Shown: piece by piece, positions 1-8,685 of the stretch
Numbering within the stretch: position 1 is the first letter of the stretch
Layout of the letters: each line of letters begins with the position of its first letter
Source of the DNA: Bacillota bacterium
GTDB taxonomy: Bacteria > Bacillota > Clostridia > Oscillospirales > Acutalibacteraceae
Length of the DNA: 40,371 nucleotides
Assembly: GCA_021771115.1 (NCBI GenBank)
Contig: JAETPP010000007.1
Location: forward strand, 1 to 40,371
Direction of reading: 5' to 3'
Notes under the pieces: generated by a model
What the model saw: the letters and a program-made list of their open reading frames with translations, nothing else
What the model was told of the DNA's origin: nothing
Database searches by the model: none
Program-made: the position numbers and the translations under genes

Positions 1-1
1 G

Positions 2-337
2 CCCATCAAATGGGCCTCTCAAAACGGCATTGCCGTGGGGTACTCCGCCAGCCGGTTCGCACCGGAGGAAACCATCAGCCGGGAACAGATGGCAAGCATG
101 CTGTACCGGTACGCACAGCGGAAAAAGGAGCCCATGGACACTTCCGCACGGGGCGACCTGACAACCTTTACAGACAGCGGAGAGATCAGCGATTACGCGG
201 AAGAAGCCATGGCTTGGGCAGTGGGAGAGGGCTTCCTTTCCGGCAAGGGCGACGGCAGGCTGGACCCCCAGGGAACCGCCACCAGAGCCGAAGTTGCCTC
301 CATGCTGCAAAGGTTTTGGGAAAGGCAGTCTGCCTAA
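2..337 (+). CDS. SLH-domain surface protein, C-terminal part (5' end outside window)
   Basis: The frame is open from base 2, so the protein begins before the window; the GTG at 35 is an internal valine codon, not a start. About 110 residues remain and end at TAA 335-337. They contain most of one SLH repeat (KWASQNGIAVGY, then FAPEETISREQMASMLYRYA) and a second complete one (YAEEAMAWAVGEGFLSG, then LDPQGTATRAEVASMLQRF). SLH repeats usually come in threes and bind pyruvylated secondary cell-wall polymer, anchoring exported proteins to the Gram-positive wall. The functional N-terminal part is not visible, so the anchored activity is unknown. It faces the next gene tail to tail across a shared terminator and is probably unrelated to the sugar locus. 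Confidence 0.9.
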   Translation, partial: PIKWASQNGIAVGYSASRFAPEETISREQMASMLYRYAQRKKEPMDTSARGDLTTFTDSGEISDYAEEAMAWAVGEGFLSGKGDGRLDPQGTATRAEVASMLQRFWERQSA

Positions 338-366
338 AAGCTTGATCACGTAACATATAAAAATGC

Positions 367-410
367 GAAACGCCAACCCAAAATGTGGTTGGCGTTTCAT
401 GTTATTTTTA
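367..410. terminator. Bidirectional intrinsic terminator between convergent genes
   Basis: A perfect 12-bp stem (367-378 with 387-398) has an 8-nt loop. It is followed on the plus strand by a T-rich run (to 410) and on the minus strand by TTTTTAT. It sits between the SLH gene (ends 337) and the minus-strand GH94-like gene (ends 444), so it can stop transcription from both sides. Confidence 0.85.
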
Positions 411-443
411 CAGGAAAGCTTCTTTCCCGTTTTCAGCGGCTCG

Positions 444-3400
444 TTACCGCATTTCCACCCGCAGCTCCTTTACCTTGCCGTTTCGCACGGCGCGAGCCTG
501 GGCTTCCGGCAGAACGCTGCCGGAAAGCTTTTCTTCGCCGCCGTCCCGGTAAACCAGTGTAAAGCTTACCGTTTCGGTTTTGCCGGGGATCAATTCCTTA
601 CAGCCCGGCGCGGAATAGATCACCTTCACGTCTCCCAGAAACACTGCCTCCACCTTGCCGCTTTCCGGCATGAGATAGGCGGGGACATAGGGGGAAAGCG
701 CCAGCCTCAGCTCTCCCTGCTCCAGCCGGAAGGGGCGCTCGCCGAAGAACATCAGCTGCCAGATCTGCAAAAATTCCGCCGTGGAGCCGGAAAGCCGGGC
801 CACAAAGCCCCTGCCGTGAACGGCGGGGTCCGGGTTTGCGGAGGAGGCCAGGAAGGAAACATTTTCCAGGGGGCTGCGCCCGTACTGCTCCCAATGCAGA
901 AAGGGCACGGCCGCGTCGTGAAATGCTTCCCCGAATTCCTCGTACAGCCCGCTTTTCAAGAGCTCCAGCAGATACTTGTATTCCATATGGAGCCAGATGG
1001 ATTCATTCTCCAGCCAGCCGGGGGTAAAGGCCTTTGCCCGGCCCACCTCAAAGCTGGCGTTTTCCAGGCTGGCGTTGACCTTATACATGTGAAGCTTTTC
1101 ATCGTACAGGGGGCTTTCCTTGACCAAACGGTGGAGCCGCCCCTTATTTTCCCGGTCCTCTCCCAGCTTCAAATAGTGGACGGGGCCTTCCAGGAACAGG
1201 GGCATCGCCTCCGGCTGAAGCGCGGTGGGCATGGGGCCTTCCGGCGTATTCTTCACTTCCGTGGCCGTAAAGGTAAAGTAAGTGGGGATCACACCGCCGC
1301 CATAGGCGCAGGCGGCTTCTATGCCCTGCCCCACGGCCTTTTCCAAAACGGAAAGCTGTGCGGCAAGGACGGAACACTCCACGGTTTCCCGCCGCCCCTG
1401 ATAGCCGTTTTTGGTATCAGCGCGGTAGGCTTCCTTGATCGCATTGAGCCGGTCCCAGCGGGCATAGGCGTTTTCCTCCGCAGTGAAGATCTCCGCCGTT
1501 TCCCGAAGCAACCCGGAAATTTCGCTGTACAGCTCCACGCTGCCTGTATGGTGCTCCAGCGCTTCTATAGTAAAACGAAGCAGTCTGCTGAGTTCACAGC
1601 TTTCCGCCATGGAAGAGCCGAAAAGCCCCGGCAGGCCGTTTAAGGCATCATACCAGCCGGGCTTTCCGCCCTCCATTTCCACGCCCATACCGGCGGGGTC
1701 CAGAGTGGCGGCCTTCAGCGTACACAGCAGAACCAGCTTCTCCATCAGGGTGCTTCTGGCCTCTTCTCCCTCCGCCGTGCGCATCCATTTGTGGGAGGCC
1801 TGCTTTGCGTTCATATCCAGCGCATGGTACTGGCGCAGGCCGTTTTTCGTCATTTCATACCGCTTTGCACGGGGGTTCACAAACACCCTGGTCTCATAAT
1901 AGCGGTACCGGCGGTGATCAAACAGCAGGTCTTCCTTTTCCTCCGGATACACGCCGAGATAAGATTCCACCAGGTCCAGGTTATAGGTCCAGTGGTCGCT
2001 CCAATAGCCCTCGCCGAAATCGGCGTTGGGCTCGCTGTCCGCGGCGCAGATCACCCTTGCCGTAAAGCTTTGGGCCTCTTCCTTGCTCATGCCCCAATCC
2101 TCCGCCGCCATGGCAAGCTTACCGGGGGTAAACTCCCGGTAAAGGAGCTCCGCGGCCTGGGGGACCTGCTTCCCAAAGGCTTCCCGCTTCTCCGGGGACA
2201 GGGTGAAGGTGCTGGGGGTGACCACCAGGGGATTATAGCCGTCTGTCTGGATCAAATCAAAGAAGGTGTGGATATTCTCTCTCCGGAGCTTCGGCGTAAA
2301 CTGCACGTCGCAGCGGCGGTTCTGGTTCACATCCCGGAAATTGCCGTTGCCCTGGGCGTAATATTCCTGGCCCAGAGAGAAATAGTTGTACTCCCGCTCC
2401 GGGTCGCCGTGCTTTCTGGAATAGAGGTAGAAGGGGACCTCCTTTTCCCCATCCGCAAAAAGCATGGGTGCGCCGCCCCGGAGAAGATTATCCAGATAGG
2501 CCTGCTGGCTGTAGGCGTCGAATACGGGGTCAGCTGTTTTGCAGGCGGCCTTGGCGCACAGGTCTTTTACCACCTGGGCCTCTTCCTCCCGCTTTTCCAC
2601 CGCCCAATCCGCGCCGGAAACCTTTTTCTCCAGCGCTTCCACTCTGCTTTTTTCCTCCGCCTGGCCATAGAGGCAGGTAAGGCGCAGGGCTTCGCCCGGC
2701 TGCAGTACCGCCGCTTTCGGCAGGAAGCAGCAGGGGAACAGATTTTGGGTGATCTGCGGCATGCCGCAAAGCTCGGAAAGGGAATGCTCCAAAAACCCGT
2801 GGGGCATTGTAAAGGAAGTATCCTCTCCAAAAATCAGAGCGGGCTGTACGATGGGGTGCAGCAATCTTCCCGCCTCGTCCCAGGCAAGGCAGAAATTGCC
2901 ACCCTCCACCTCGGTCACAATGGCGCTGTCCGCCATGGAAGCCCGCACCCGGAAATAGGCGCGCCCTGTTTCATGATCCTCCACCTGCATCCAGGCCTTG
3001 GCAAGGTTTGCCTCGTTTTTCAGCGTATCGTGGCTGATCCCATAGGGCACCAGGGCAGGCATACCGTCTAAAAGCTCCAGAGAAAGGGGCTTTTCTCCCG
3101 TGTTTTCCAGGGTAAGTACTCTGCACAGCGCCGGGGTGCGCTCTCCCGGTACGCCGAAATAGAGGGCGGAAGCGGCAAGCGCCCCGCTTTTGCAGGTGAT
3201 CTCCACCTCGCTCATGCCGATGTGCATGTCGCACTGCCGGGTAAACAGCTCTTCATAGCCGCCGTCTACCTTGCAGAAGGTGCGAAAGCCGGTGCGGCTC
3301 ACATCGCGGTAGGAGACGCTGGCAGGGCAAAACTCCATGATGGGGTGGTCCTTATCCGACACACCAAAGCTGCACACGGCCTGGCCCCGGTTGTTGTAAT

Positions 3401-3509
3401 AGCACCAGATAGGCACGCCCAGCTCTCCGCCGATCCCCGGCAGGAAGCTGGAAAAGGTGGGCCTTTCCTGATAATTTTTGATCACGAACCTGTTTCTCTC
3501 ATCAAACAT
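444..3509 (-). CDS. Large GH94-like (cellobiose-phosphorylase-like) protein, 1021 aa
   Basis: This large cytoplasmic carbohydrate-active protein has no signal peptide. The N-terminal part (FSSFLPGIGGELGVPIWCYYNNRGQ, about residues 20-45) belongs to the beta-sandwich-first architecture of GH94-type inverting phosphorylases and their relatives. Proteins of this kind are commonly annotated cellobiose phosphorylase. The middle holds a KPGWYDALNGLPGLFGSSM segment, where the Asp sits roughly where GH94 enzymes have their WND or WDD catalytic Asp; I infer this equivalence from motif order only. It starts 16 nt after the upstream 871-aa GH94 gene, so the two form one operon. The start at 3509 is preceded by an AGAAGGGAG-like site. 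Substrate is unknown: membership of GH94 itself, or of a related family such as GH149 or GH161, cannot be decided here, and a non-phosphorolytic role is possible. Confidence 0.72.
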   Translation of the reverse strand: MFDERNRFVIKNYQERPTFSSFLPGIGGELGVPIWCYYNNRGQAVCSFGVSDKDHPIMEFCPASVSYRDVSRTGFRTFCKVDGGYEELFTRQCDMHIGMSEVEITCKSGALAASALYFGVPGERTPALCRVLTLENTGEKPLSLELLDGMPALVPYGISHDTLKNEANLAKAWMQVEDHETGRAYFRVRASMADSAIVTEVEGGNFCLAWDEAGRLLHPIVQPALIFGEDTSFTMPHGFLEHSLSELCGMPQITQNLFPCCFLPKAAVLQPGEALRLTCLYGQAEEKSRVEALEKKVSGADWAVEKREEEAQVVKDLCAKAACKTADPVFDAYSQQAYLDNLLRGGAPMLFADGEKEVPFYLYSRKHGDPEREYNYFSLGQEYYAQGNGNFRDVNQNRRCDVQFTPKLRRENIHTFFDLIQTDGYNPLVVTPSTFTLSPEKREAFGKQVPQAAELLYREFTPGKLAMAAEDWGMSKEEAQSFTARVICAADSEPNADFGEGYWSDHWTYNLDLVESYLGVYPEEKEDLLFDHRRYRYYETRVFVNPRAKRYEMTKNGLRQYHALDMNAKQASHKWMRTAEGEEARSTLMEKLVLLCTLKAATLDPAGMGVEMEGGKPGWYDALNGLPGLFGSSMAESCELSRLLRFTIEALEHHTGSVELYSEISGLLRETAEIFTAEENAYARWDRLNAIKEAYRADTKNGYQGRRETVECSVLAAQLSVLEKAVGQGIEAACAYGGGVIPTYFTFTATEVKNTPEGPMPTALQPEAMPLFLEGPVHYLKLGEDRENKGRLHRLVKESPLYDEKLHMYKVNASLENASFEVGRAKAFTPGWLENESIWLHMEYKYLLELLKSGLYEEFGEAFHDAAVPFLHWEQYGRSPLENVSFLASSANPDPAVHGRGFVARLSGSTAEFLQIWQLMFFGERPFRLEQGELRLALSPYVPAYLMPESGKVEAVFLGDVKVIYSAPGCKELIPGKTETVSFTLVYRDGGEEKLSGSVLPEAQARAVRNGKVKELRVEMR

Positions 3510-3525
3510 CGGTGTTTTCTCCCTT

Positions 3526-6141
3526 CTATTTCTTTGCGGCCAGTTTTACGGTGATCGCAAGCTCTCCCTGGGGCAGCTCCCCGGCGGGAAGCACGATCTC
3601 CGTGCCCTTCCCCGCCCAGCGCTTTTCCCCGCACACAACGGTTTCGATCTCATACTCTCCCCAGTCCAGCCTGCCGGGGTTTTCATAGCAGATATGCAAA
3701 GTATGCCCGGCGCTGGCGCAGGTGATCTCCGCCCGGCCGTCCGCTGTGAACTGCTCCGCCGTCAGCTTGGGGGAAAGCACCAGATCCCCCGCCTTGCCCC
3801 GCACGCCGAAGGCCTGGGTCTGCAGGGTCAAAAGCCACCAGCTGCCCGCCCCGGTCAAATAGGGGTACATGCCCCGGCCCCGGTCGTCAAAATACTCCGG
3901 GATCCCCGGCAAAATACGGCTCTTGGCAAACCGGTTGCTCTGCCGGTACAGATTGTCAAGGACCCGGAAGCCCTCCTTCGCAAAGCCCCGGGAATACAGG
4001 GCATAGGCGTACATCACAGCCATATGGCAGAACACCGCGCCGTTTTCCTTATGTCCATAGGCAAAGCCGAACATGCGGCCCATATCCAGCTTCACTTCTT
4101 CAAAATCGGTGTTCAGGCAGTAGCCTCCCCTGCTTTCATCATAAAGATAACGGTCCGCCGCCTGTACGATCTCCCGGGCCTTTGAGCCGTCCGCCGTGCC
4201 GGAAAGAAGGGTGAACACCTGACCGGTCAGCATCATCCGGGGCTTTCCGCCCTGCACACCTTCCACAGCCCTGCCGGAATCATCGTAGTAGCTGTTGAAC
4301 CAGTGGCGGCCTTCTCCGTCGCCTGTCCACTCCGTTTCCCGGATATGGGCCTTCAGCCGCTCTCCCATGGCCTGTATTCTCCGGGCAAGGTCAGAGAGGG
4401 AAGCTTCCGCCTTTTCCGTGCTTTCGTTGGCGGAGGCGCAATAGGCCATAAGCGCCTTCTGTTTTTGCTGTGGGGTATCAGCCTCATTTTCCAGCAGCGA
4501 AAGGAGAGGCTTTAACAGGGAAACCGTTTTTTGCCCCTTTTGCTCCAGCCGCTTCAACAGGGCGGAAAGGGTATCGAAATTCCCGGCATAGGCGGCGGTA
4601 AAGGCCACGCTTTCTCCCCGGGTGCGGGCCATATCCAGCCCATCGTTCCAGTCCGCGCCCCGAAGCCGCATGTGCCCGTGCTCGCCCACATCGAAAAAGG
4701 CGGTGACCGCCTGGATCAGCAAATGCTCCAGCACCGTGCCGCTGTGAGGCTGGCCCGCATCCTCTCTGGGGCCGCCCTCCCCCCGGAAGGCCAGGGTATC
4801 GGCAAAATAGGGCTGCTCCTCCAAAAGGAAGCCGTCGTCCCCCGTCTCGTCCAGATAGAGGTTCACCGTCAACAGCGGCCAGAAGCCGTGATCCATCCAT
4901 ACTCTGGGAATGCCGTTTCGGTCCGCCTTGAATTCTCCGGGCTTCGTGCCGATGATGGTGGCGTTGGTGCCGTCTGTGCGCACCCCGGCAAAATAGCACA
5001 GCAGGTCGTTTCGGGTGGCGGCGGGGTCGGTCAGCAGCAGGGCAAGGCTGTCCTGCCACAAGTCCCGCCAGCCTCTGCCGCCCCTGCCGTAATCGTGGTG
5101 GGGCAGGAAGCTGCACCCGCAGATCCGCCGCAGAAGGGGCTGAATACCTACCCAGCGCATCCAGGCATCAAAGGTATCGTCGCCCGTATGGAAATGCTGG
5201 GAAGCCGCCTTCTGCCAGAAGAGTTTTGTTTCCTCCAGGCTCTTTTCCACCGTGGAGGCGGTCAAATAGGGAGCAGGGTCGTCGTCCACCGCCAAAGCGA
5301 TCTGATAGCGCCTCGTCTCGCCGGGAGAAAGTGTAAGCTCCCGGAAGAACAGGGCTGCCACCGCTTCCCCACCCTCCGCAGTATCCCCCTCGTGAAGGAG
5401 GGAAACGCCTTCCGGCTCTGTCAGGGCCTGGGGCCAGTCATAGCTGCCGCAGCCTACAAAATCCCGCACCAGAGGCAAAAAGCCTGCCGGGGCATCTCCG
5501 TTTTCCTCCGCGCCCCAAACGCGGTAGGTGATCTCCCCTTTCTGATGCCCCCGTTCGTCAAAGGTCAGGGTGGGGTGAAGATCTACTCCGAATTTTGTCA
5601 GCCTGATCCGGTGCAGCAGGCTGGTAACATGGCGGTGATCCCGAATATTGTCCGCCGAGCGCCCGTACAGGGGAATGGCCGCCACGGGCGAAAGGGTCAT
5701 TGGGCTGCCGCTTGTATTAGTCAGGGAGACCTGCATCAGCTCTACCCGATCCTTCCCCGCCGGAACAAAGCTCAAGGTTTCCGCCCGGAGCCCACCGGCG
5801 CTTTCTCTGGTGAGCTTCTGCCACAAAAGGCCGCCTGTCAGGGTGGAGCTCTCCTTTTCGTCCGCCCGCTGCGCCGCGCTTTTTCCCGTGACAGACCAGG
5901 GCTTTTCCCCCTTCCGGCAAACCCAGAAATTCCGGGTAGCCGTGCTTTCCTGCAAAGTCTCCGCGCTGGCCGGGGCCAGAAGAAAGGTATTCTGATCGGT
6001 TTTGCAGTCGCCCGCAAGCAGCGGCGTAATGCTGGACATCATGCCCCCTTCGTTCACCAGCGGAAAATACACCTCAGGGCACCGCTGAGCATCCGTCAGC
6101 AGAAAATCTCCCTGTCCGTTCAGAAATTGCAATGTTTCCAT
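3526..6141 (-). CDS. GH94-family glycoside phosphorylase, 871 aa
   Basis: Family signatures are clear: an N-terminal sandwich region with YGRSADNIRDHRHVTSLLHR, the (alpha/alpha)6-barrel motif YGRGGRGWRDLWQDSLALL, and the catalytic segment ADWNDGLD at residues 496-503, in which D500 is the likely general acid. GH94 enzymes reversibly cleave beta-glucosides with phosphate, giving alpha-glucose (or GlcNAc) 1-phosphate and a shortened acceptor in the cytoplasm. The length fits cellobiose or chitobiose phosphorylases (about 800-900 aa) better than beta-1,2-oligoglucan phosphorylase (about 1,100 aa). It is the first gene of a two-gene unit with the 1021-aa protein and has its own promoter. No signal peptide is seen. 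Linkage specificity cannot be read from sequence. The catalytic Asp and tryptophan motifs are intact, so the enzyme should be active. Confidence 0.85.
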   Translation of the reverse strand: METLQFLNGQGDFLLTDAQRCPEVYFPLVNEGGMMSSITPLLAGDCKTDQNTFLLAPASAETLQESTATRNFWVCRKGEKPWSVTGKSAAQRADEKESSTLTGGLLWQKLTRESAGGLRAETLSFVPAGKDRVELMQVSLTNTSGSPMTLSPVAAIPLYGRSADNIRDHRHVTSLLHRIRLTKFGVDLHPTLTFDERGHQKGEITYRVWGAEENGDAPAGFLPLVRDFVGCGSYDWPQALTEPEGVSLLHEGDTAEGGEAVAALFFRELTLSPGETRRYQIALAVDDDPAPYLTASTVEKSLEETKLFWQKAASQHFHTGDDTFDAWMRWVGIQPLLRRICGCSFLPHHDYGRGGRGWRDLWQDSLALLLTDPAATRNDLLCYFAGVRTDGTNATIIGTKPGEFKADRNGIPRVWMDHGFWPLLTVNLYLDETGDDGFLLEEQPYFADTLAFRGEGGPREDAGQPHSGTVLEHLLIQAVTAFFDVGEHGHMRLRGADWNDGLDMARTRGESVAFTAAYAGNFDTLSALLKRLEQKGQKTVSLLKPLLSLLENEADTPQQKQKALMAYCASANESTEKAEASLSDLARRIQAMGERLKAHIRETEWTGDGEGRHWFNSYYDDSGRAVEGVQGGKPRMMLTGQVFTLLSGTADGSKAREIVQAADRYLYDESRGGYCLNTDFEEVKLDMGRMFGFAYGHKENGAVFCHMAVMYAYALYSRGFAKEGFRVLDNLYRQSNRFAKSRILPGIPEYFDDRGRGMYPYLTGAGSWWLLTLQTQAFGVRGKAGDLVLSPKLTAEQFTADGRAEITCASAGHTLHICYENPGRLDWGEYEIETVVCGEKRWAGKGTEIVLPAGELPQGELAITVKLAAKK

Positions 6142-6198
6142 TTCATCGCCGCCTTTTTCTATAAAATTATAAGAATTTTACATCCTATTTCTGGTAAT

Positions 6199-6227
6199 AA
6201 TGTACCGCAAATTTTAAGTTCCGTCAA
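6199..6227 (-). promoter_or_regulatory. Sigma-A promoter for the GH94 pair
   Basis: On the minus strand TTGACG (6227-6222) and TACATT (6204-6199) are separated by exactly 17 nt, giving a leader of about 50 nt before the ATG at 6141. No GGAAACGTTTC operator is visible nearby, so this unit may not be under the same repressor as the importer. Confidence 0.6.
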
Positions 6228-6260
6228 GTGTTTTCGTTTTGCTTACATCCCCGAAAAGCA

Positions 6261-6295
6261 AAAAAAGGAAGCTATGTCTCCATAGCTTCCTTTTT
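6261..6295. terminator. Intrinsic terminator after lacI-type regulator gene
   Basis: A perfect 10-bp stem (6267-6276 with 6281-6290) with a TCTC tetraloop is flanked by A6 on one side and T5 on the other, so it can work on both strands. The relevant use is on the minus strand, just after the regulator stop codon at 6320, separating it from the GH94 pair. Confidence 0.85.
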
Positions 6296-6319
6296 AGTTC
6301 CGTTGTAACAGGATATGTC

Positions 6320-7354
6320 TCAGCGGAGCCTTGGTTTACAGGAACCGCGTTTGAGTAATACCGCATTAAACACCGTATGGGAGGATTCTCCCCCCTGCAT
6401 CATGTGAAACAGGGTCTCCACCGCGGTCAGCGCCATCTGGTCCGCCGGCTGGTAAAGAGTATCCAGAGAGGGATTAAAATATTCCATGATCTCCGTGCCG
6501 TCAAAACCGATAATGGAAATGTCGTCCGGAATTTTCAGCCCCAGGGACAAAGCCGCCTTGGCAACGCCGATGGCCAGCTCATCGGAAAAACAGAACACGG
6601 CCGTTACATCCGGATTGGCGGCATACAGCTTCTGCATGGCTTCATAGCCTACCGCATAACCGGAACCGGCGATCAAATTCCCAAAATCATGCAGCGTGGG
6701 GTCTACCGGAAGCCCGCTCTCCCTCAGCGCCCGGCAATAGCCATAAAACCGCAGATCGTTGGGGTTCTCCTGGGCCGTATCGGACTGACCGTGATAGACG
6801 AAGCCAATTTTTCGATGCCCCATCTCGATCAACTGCTTCGTGGCCTGGAAGCCAGCCTCCTCGTCGTTTATGATCACACTGGAATACAGCGCTTTGTCAA
6901 CCGTATCCCCCGCCGAAACGGTGAGCAGCACACAGGGGATCCCCAGCTGCACAAGGCTTTCCTTGCTGTAGGAAAACTTGCCGCCGATAATGATGACTCC
7001 GCACAGGTTTCTATCCTGCGCCAGCTCGATGGCGGAATCAATTTCATCCGCCGCGCCGCTGGCGTCCTGCAAAATCACGGAATATCCGCGAAGATCCACC
7101 TCGTGCTCGATGATCCGAATCAGCTTGTGAAAAAACGGGTTGGTAATGGTCTTTGTCAGTATGGCAATATTGCGGGAGCTTGCTGTTTTGAGGGAACGGG
7201 CGCTGTTATTGGGAATGTAATTTGTACTCTGCACAGCCTGCAGCACCTTTTCTCTGGTTTCACTGCTGACCGGACCGGAACGGTTCAACACCCTGGAAAC
7301 TGTGGAGATCCCCACTCCGGAAATTTTTGCAATATCCCTAATCGTTACGCCCAT
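6320..7354 (-). CDS. LacI-family transcriptional regulator
   Basis: The 344-residue length is typical of LacI/GalR repressors. Residues 2-25 form the helix-turn-helix (TIRDIAKISGVGISTVSRVL), and the hinge region follows (NYIPNNSARSLKT). The rest is a periplasmic-binding-protein-like effector domain containing VIINDEEAGFQATKQLIEMGHRKIGFV and a C-terminal KRGSCKPR. It would bind a sugar effector and control the surrounding glycan genes. The two palindromic GGAAACGTTTC sites between the divergent transporter and enzyme operons match the CG-centred operators typical of this family. The ATG at 7354 has an AAAGGAG site 7 nt upstream. The gene lies last in the minus-strand importer cluster and also seems to have its own weak promoter. 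The effector is inferred to be a sophoro-oligosaccharide or its breakdown product. Confidence 0.93.
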   Translation of the reverse strand: MGVTIRDIAKISGVGISTVSRVLNRSGPVSSETREKVLQAVQSTNYIPNNSARSLKTASSRNIAILTKTITNPFFHKLIRIIEHEVDLRGYSVILQDASGAADEIDSAIELAQDRNLCGVIIIGGKFSYSKESLVQLGIPCVLLTVSAGDTVDKALYSSVIINDEEAGFQATKQLIEMGHRKIGFVYHGQSDTAQENPNDLRFYGYCRALRESGLPVDPTLHDFGNLIAGSGYAVGYEAMQKLYAANPDVTAVFCFSDELAIGVAKAALSLGLKIPDDISIIGFDGTEIMEYFNPSLDTLYQPADQMALTAVETLFHMMQGGESSHTVFNAVLLKRGSCKPRLR

Positions 7355-7392
7355 GATACGCTCCTTTGTGAACTACGTACTCTCGTGTAATT

Positions 7393-7421
7393 ATTTTAGC
7401 AGAAAACAGGTGATCCCGCAA
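7393..7421 (-). promoter_or_regulatory. Possible promoter of the LacI-type regulator
   Basis: TTGCGG (7421-7416) and TAAAAT (7398-7393) lie 17 nt apart on the minus strand in the 101-nt gap before the regulator. The -35 match is only moderate. The regulator might alternatively be transcribed only by read-through from the importer operon. Confidence 0.45.
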
Positions 7422-7455
7422 GGAAAAAGCCTTTGCCTTTTTTTGTAAGGATTTC

Positions 7456-8664
7456 CTAAAAAATCCGCCGCGCCATTTCTACCCAGCGGTGCAGCCGCTC
7501 CGGGTGGTTTTCCACCGTGTGGGTGTCCTTCAGAATGACCTCCATACAGGTTTGGTCCGCAAGCTGTGCTGTTTCAGTGAGGTCCTTGCGGATCTCGTCC
7601 TCCGCAAACCCCATGCAGACATAAGAGGGATTGGGCTTTCTGCTGAAAATATAGTTTTTGCCCAGCAGCTCCGCCATTTCCTCTTTGTTGCTCCAGGGGG
7701 AAACCGAAAGCCTGCGCAGCCGGGGAATCTGGCTGATCCATTTCCAGCGCATCTCTACCGGCTCACAGCAGCCATAACAGTTGATGCCGAATTTTTCCAG
7801 CAGCGGAAGCTGATAGGGGAAAATGAATTCTCCAAACATCTGGGGAGAGATCCCCACCGTTTCCTGGCTTTCCGCAAAGCCCCACAGGTCCTGAAGGGTG
7901 ACCTTGCCGTCCGGAGCGCCCAGCTCATCCGTATAGCCGATGCCGCCGGAGGCGATGATATCGTCCTCGTTATTCAGCGTCAAAATCCCCAGCTTTTCGC
8001 ATTGGGTGATCAGATTCATATGCTCATCCCGGAACCACGCCATCAGCCGATGAAGGTTCTCGGGGTCGTCGTACATATCGATCATCAGGTCTTCCATGCC
8101 GATCAGCCGTATCACTTCCGCCGTAATGCCCATGGTCCACCAATGGCCGCCGCGGTAGCGCACGTTCAAAAGGTCGCCGAAGGCCTCCTGGGCCGCGGCA
8201 AAGCCGGCTTCACTGGCGGCCTTGTCATAGGTGAGCTGCCGGAACTTCAGCTTTTCCAGCCCCTCTGACAGATCGTCGATCAGCTTGGTATAGTGGAAGC
8301 TGCCGGTATCGCTGACGCGCTCCTGGTTGTCGTCCGGGCCATCCAGGTAGAAGGTGGAATGGATGATATAGGGCACGCCGAAATTTGCGGAGATCGGCGT
8401 ATCGTCCCGGATCTCCTCCGCCCAGAAAAGCTTCTGCCGCAGGTTGTATTCAAACCCCCGCAGCAGGGGGTCCTGACACTGCAGATCCTCCTCCCGGAGG
8501 ATCTCACGCCAGCAGCCCTCCGGAGAAACGCAGATCATGGGCCGCTCTCCCTGCAAGGCGTTGTGGCGCTTCCACTCTCCCTCCAGCTTCTTCATGCGGT
8601 CGGAAGAGGCGATCCCCGCCACTCTGCCGGCAAGCTGCCGCAGGATCTCTCTGTCCTGGTTCAT
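7456..8664 (-). CDS. URO-D/methyltransferase-superfamily protein (second of a pair)
   Basis: This 402-residue protein resembles the uroporphyrinogen decarboxylase-like superfamily, which also includes corrinoid-linked and cobalamin-independent methyltransferases. Visible features are RPMICVSPEGCWREIL near the N-terminus, a TMGITAEVIRLIGMEDLMIDMYDDPENLHRLM helix region, FGEFIFPYQLPLLEKFG, and a cysteine cluster INCYGCCEPVEMRW. The last could hold metal or substrate; this is inference. The longer frame begins with a TTG at 8682, but the ATG at 8664 has a GGAAAGGAAAC ribosome site and is preferred. It follows the sister gene by 21 nt in the importer operon. No haem genes are near, so true UroD activity is unlikely. 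The role in sugar use is unknown. Confidence 0.8.
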   Translation of the reverse strand: MNQDREILRQLAGRVAGIASSDRMKKLEGEWKRHNALQGERPMICVSPEGCWREILREEDLQCQDPLLRGFEYNLRQKLFWAEEIRDDTPISANFGVPYIIHSTFYLDGPDDNQERVSDTGSFHYTKLIDDLSEGLEKLKFRQLTYDKAASEAGFAAAQEAFGDLLNVRYRGGHWWTMGITAEVIRLIGMEDLMIDMYDDPENLHRLMAWFRDEHMNLITQCEKLGILTLNNEDDIIASGGIGYTDELGAPDGKVTLQDLWGFAESQETVGISPQMFGEFIFPYQLPLLEKFGINCYGCCEPVEMRWKWISQIPRLRRLSVSPWSNKEEMAELLGKNYIFSRKPNPSYVCMGFAEDEIRKDLTETAQLADQTCMEVILKDTHTVENHPERLHRWVEMARRIF

Positions 8665-8685
8665 AGTTTGTTTCCTTTCCAAAGC

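Noticed and set aside
363-1643. 426-aa open frame on the plus strand starting inside the terminator
   Set aside because: The start lies in the terminator hairpin region and the frame is antisense to the 1021-aa GH94-like gene.
7456-8664. True uroporphyrinogen decarboxylase (HemE)
   Set aside because: No haem pathway genes are nearby, and the sequence and locus fit the divergent URO-D-like group instead.
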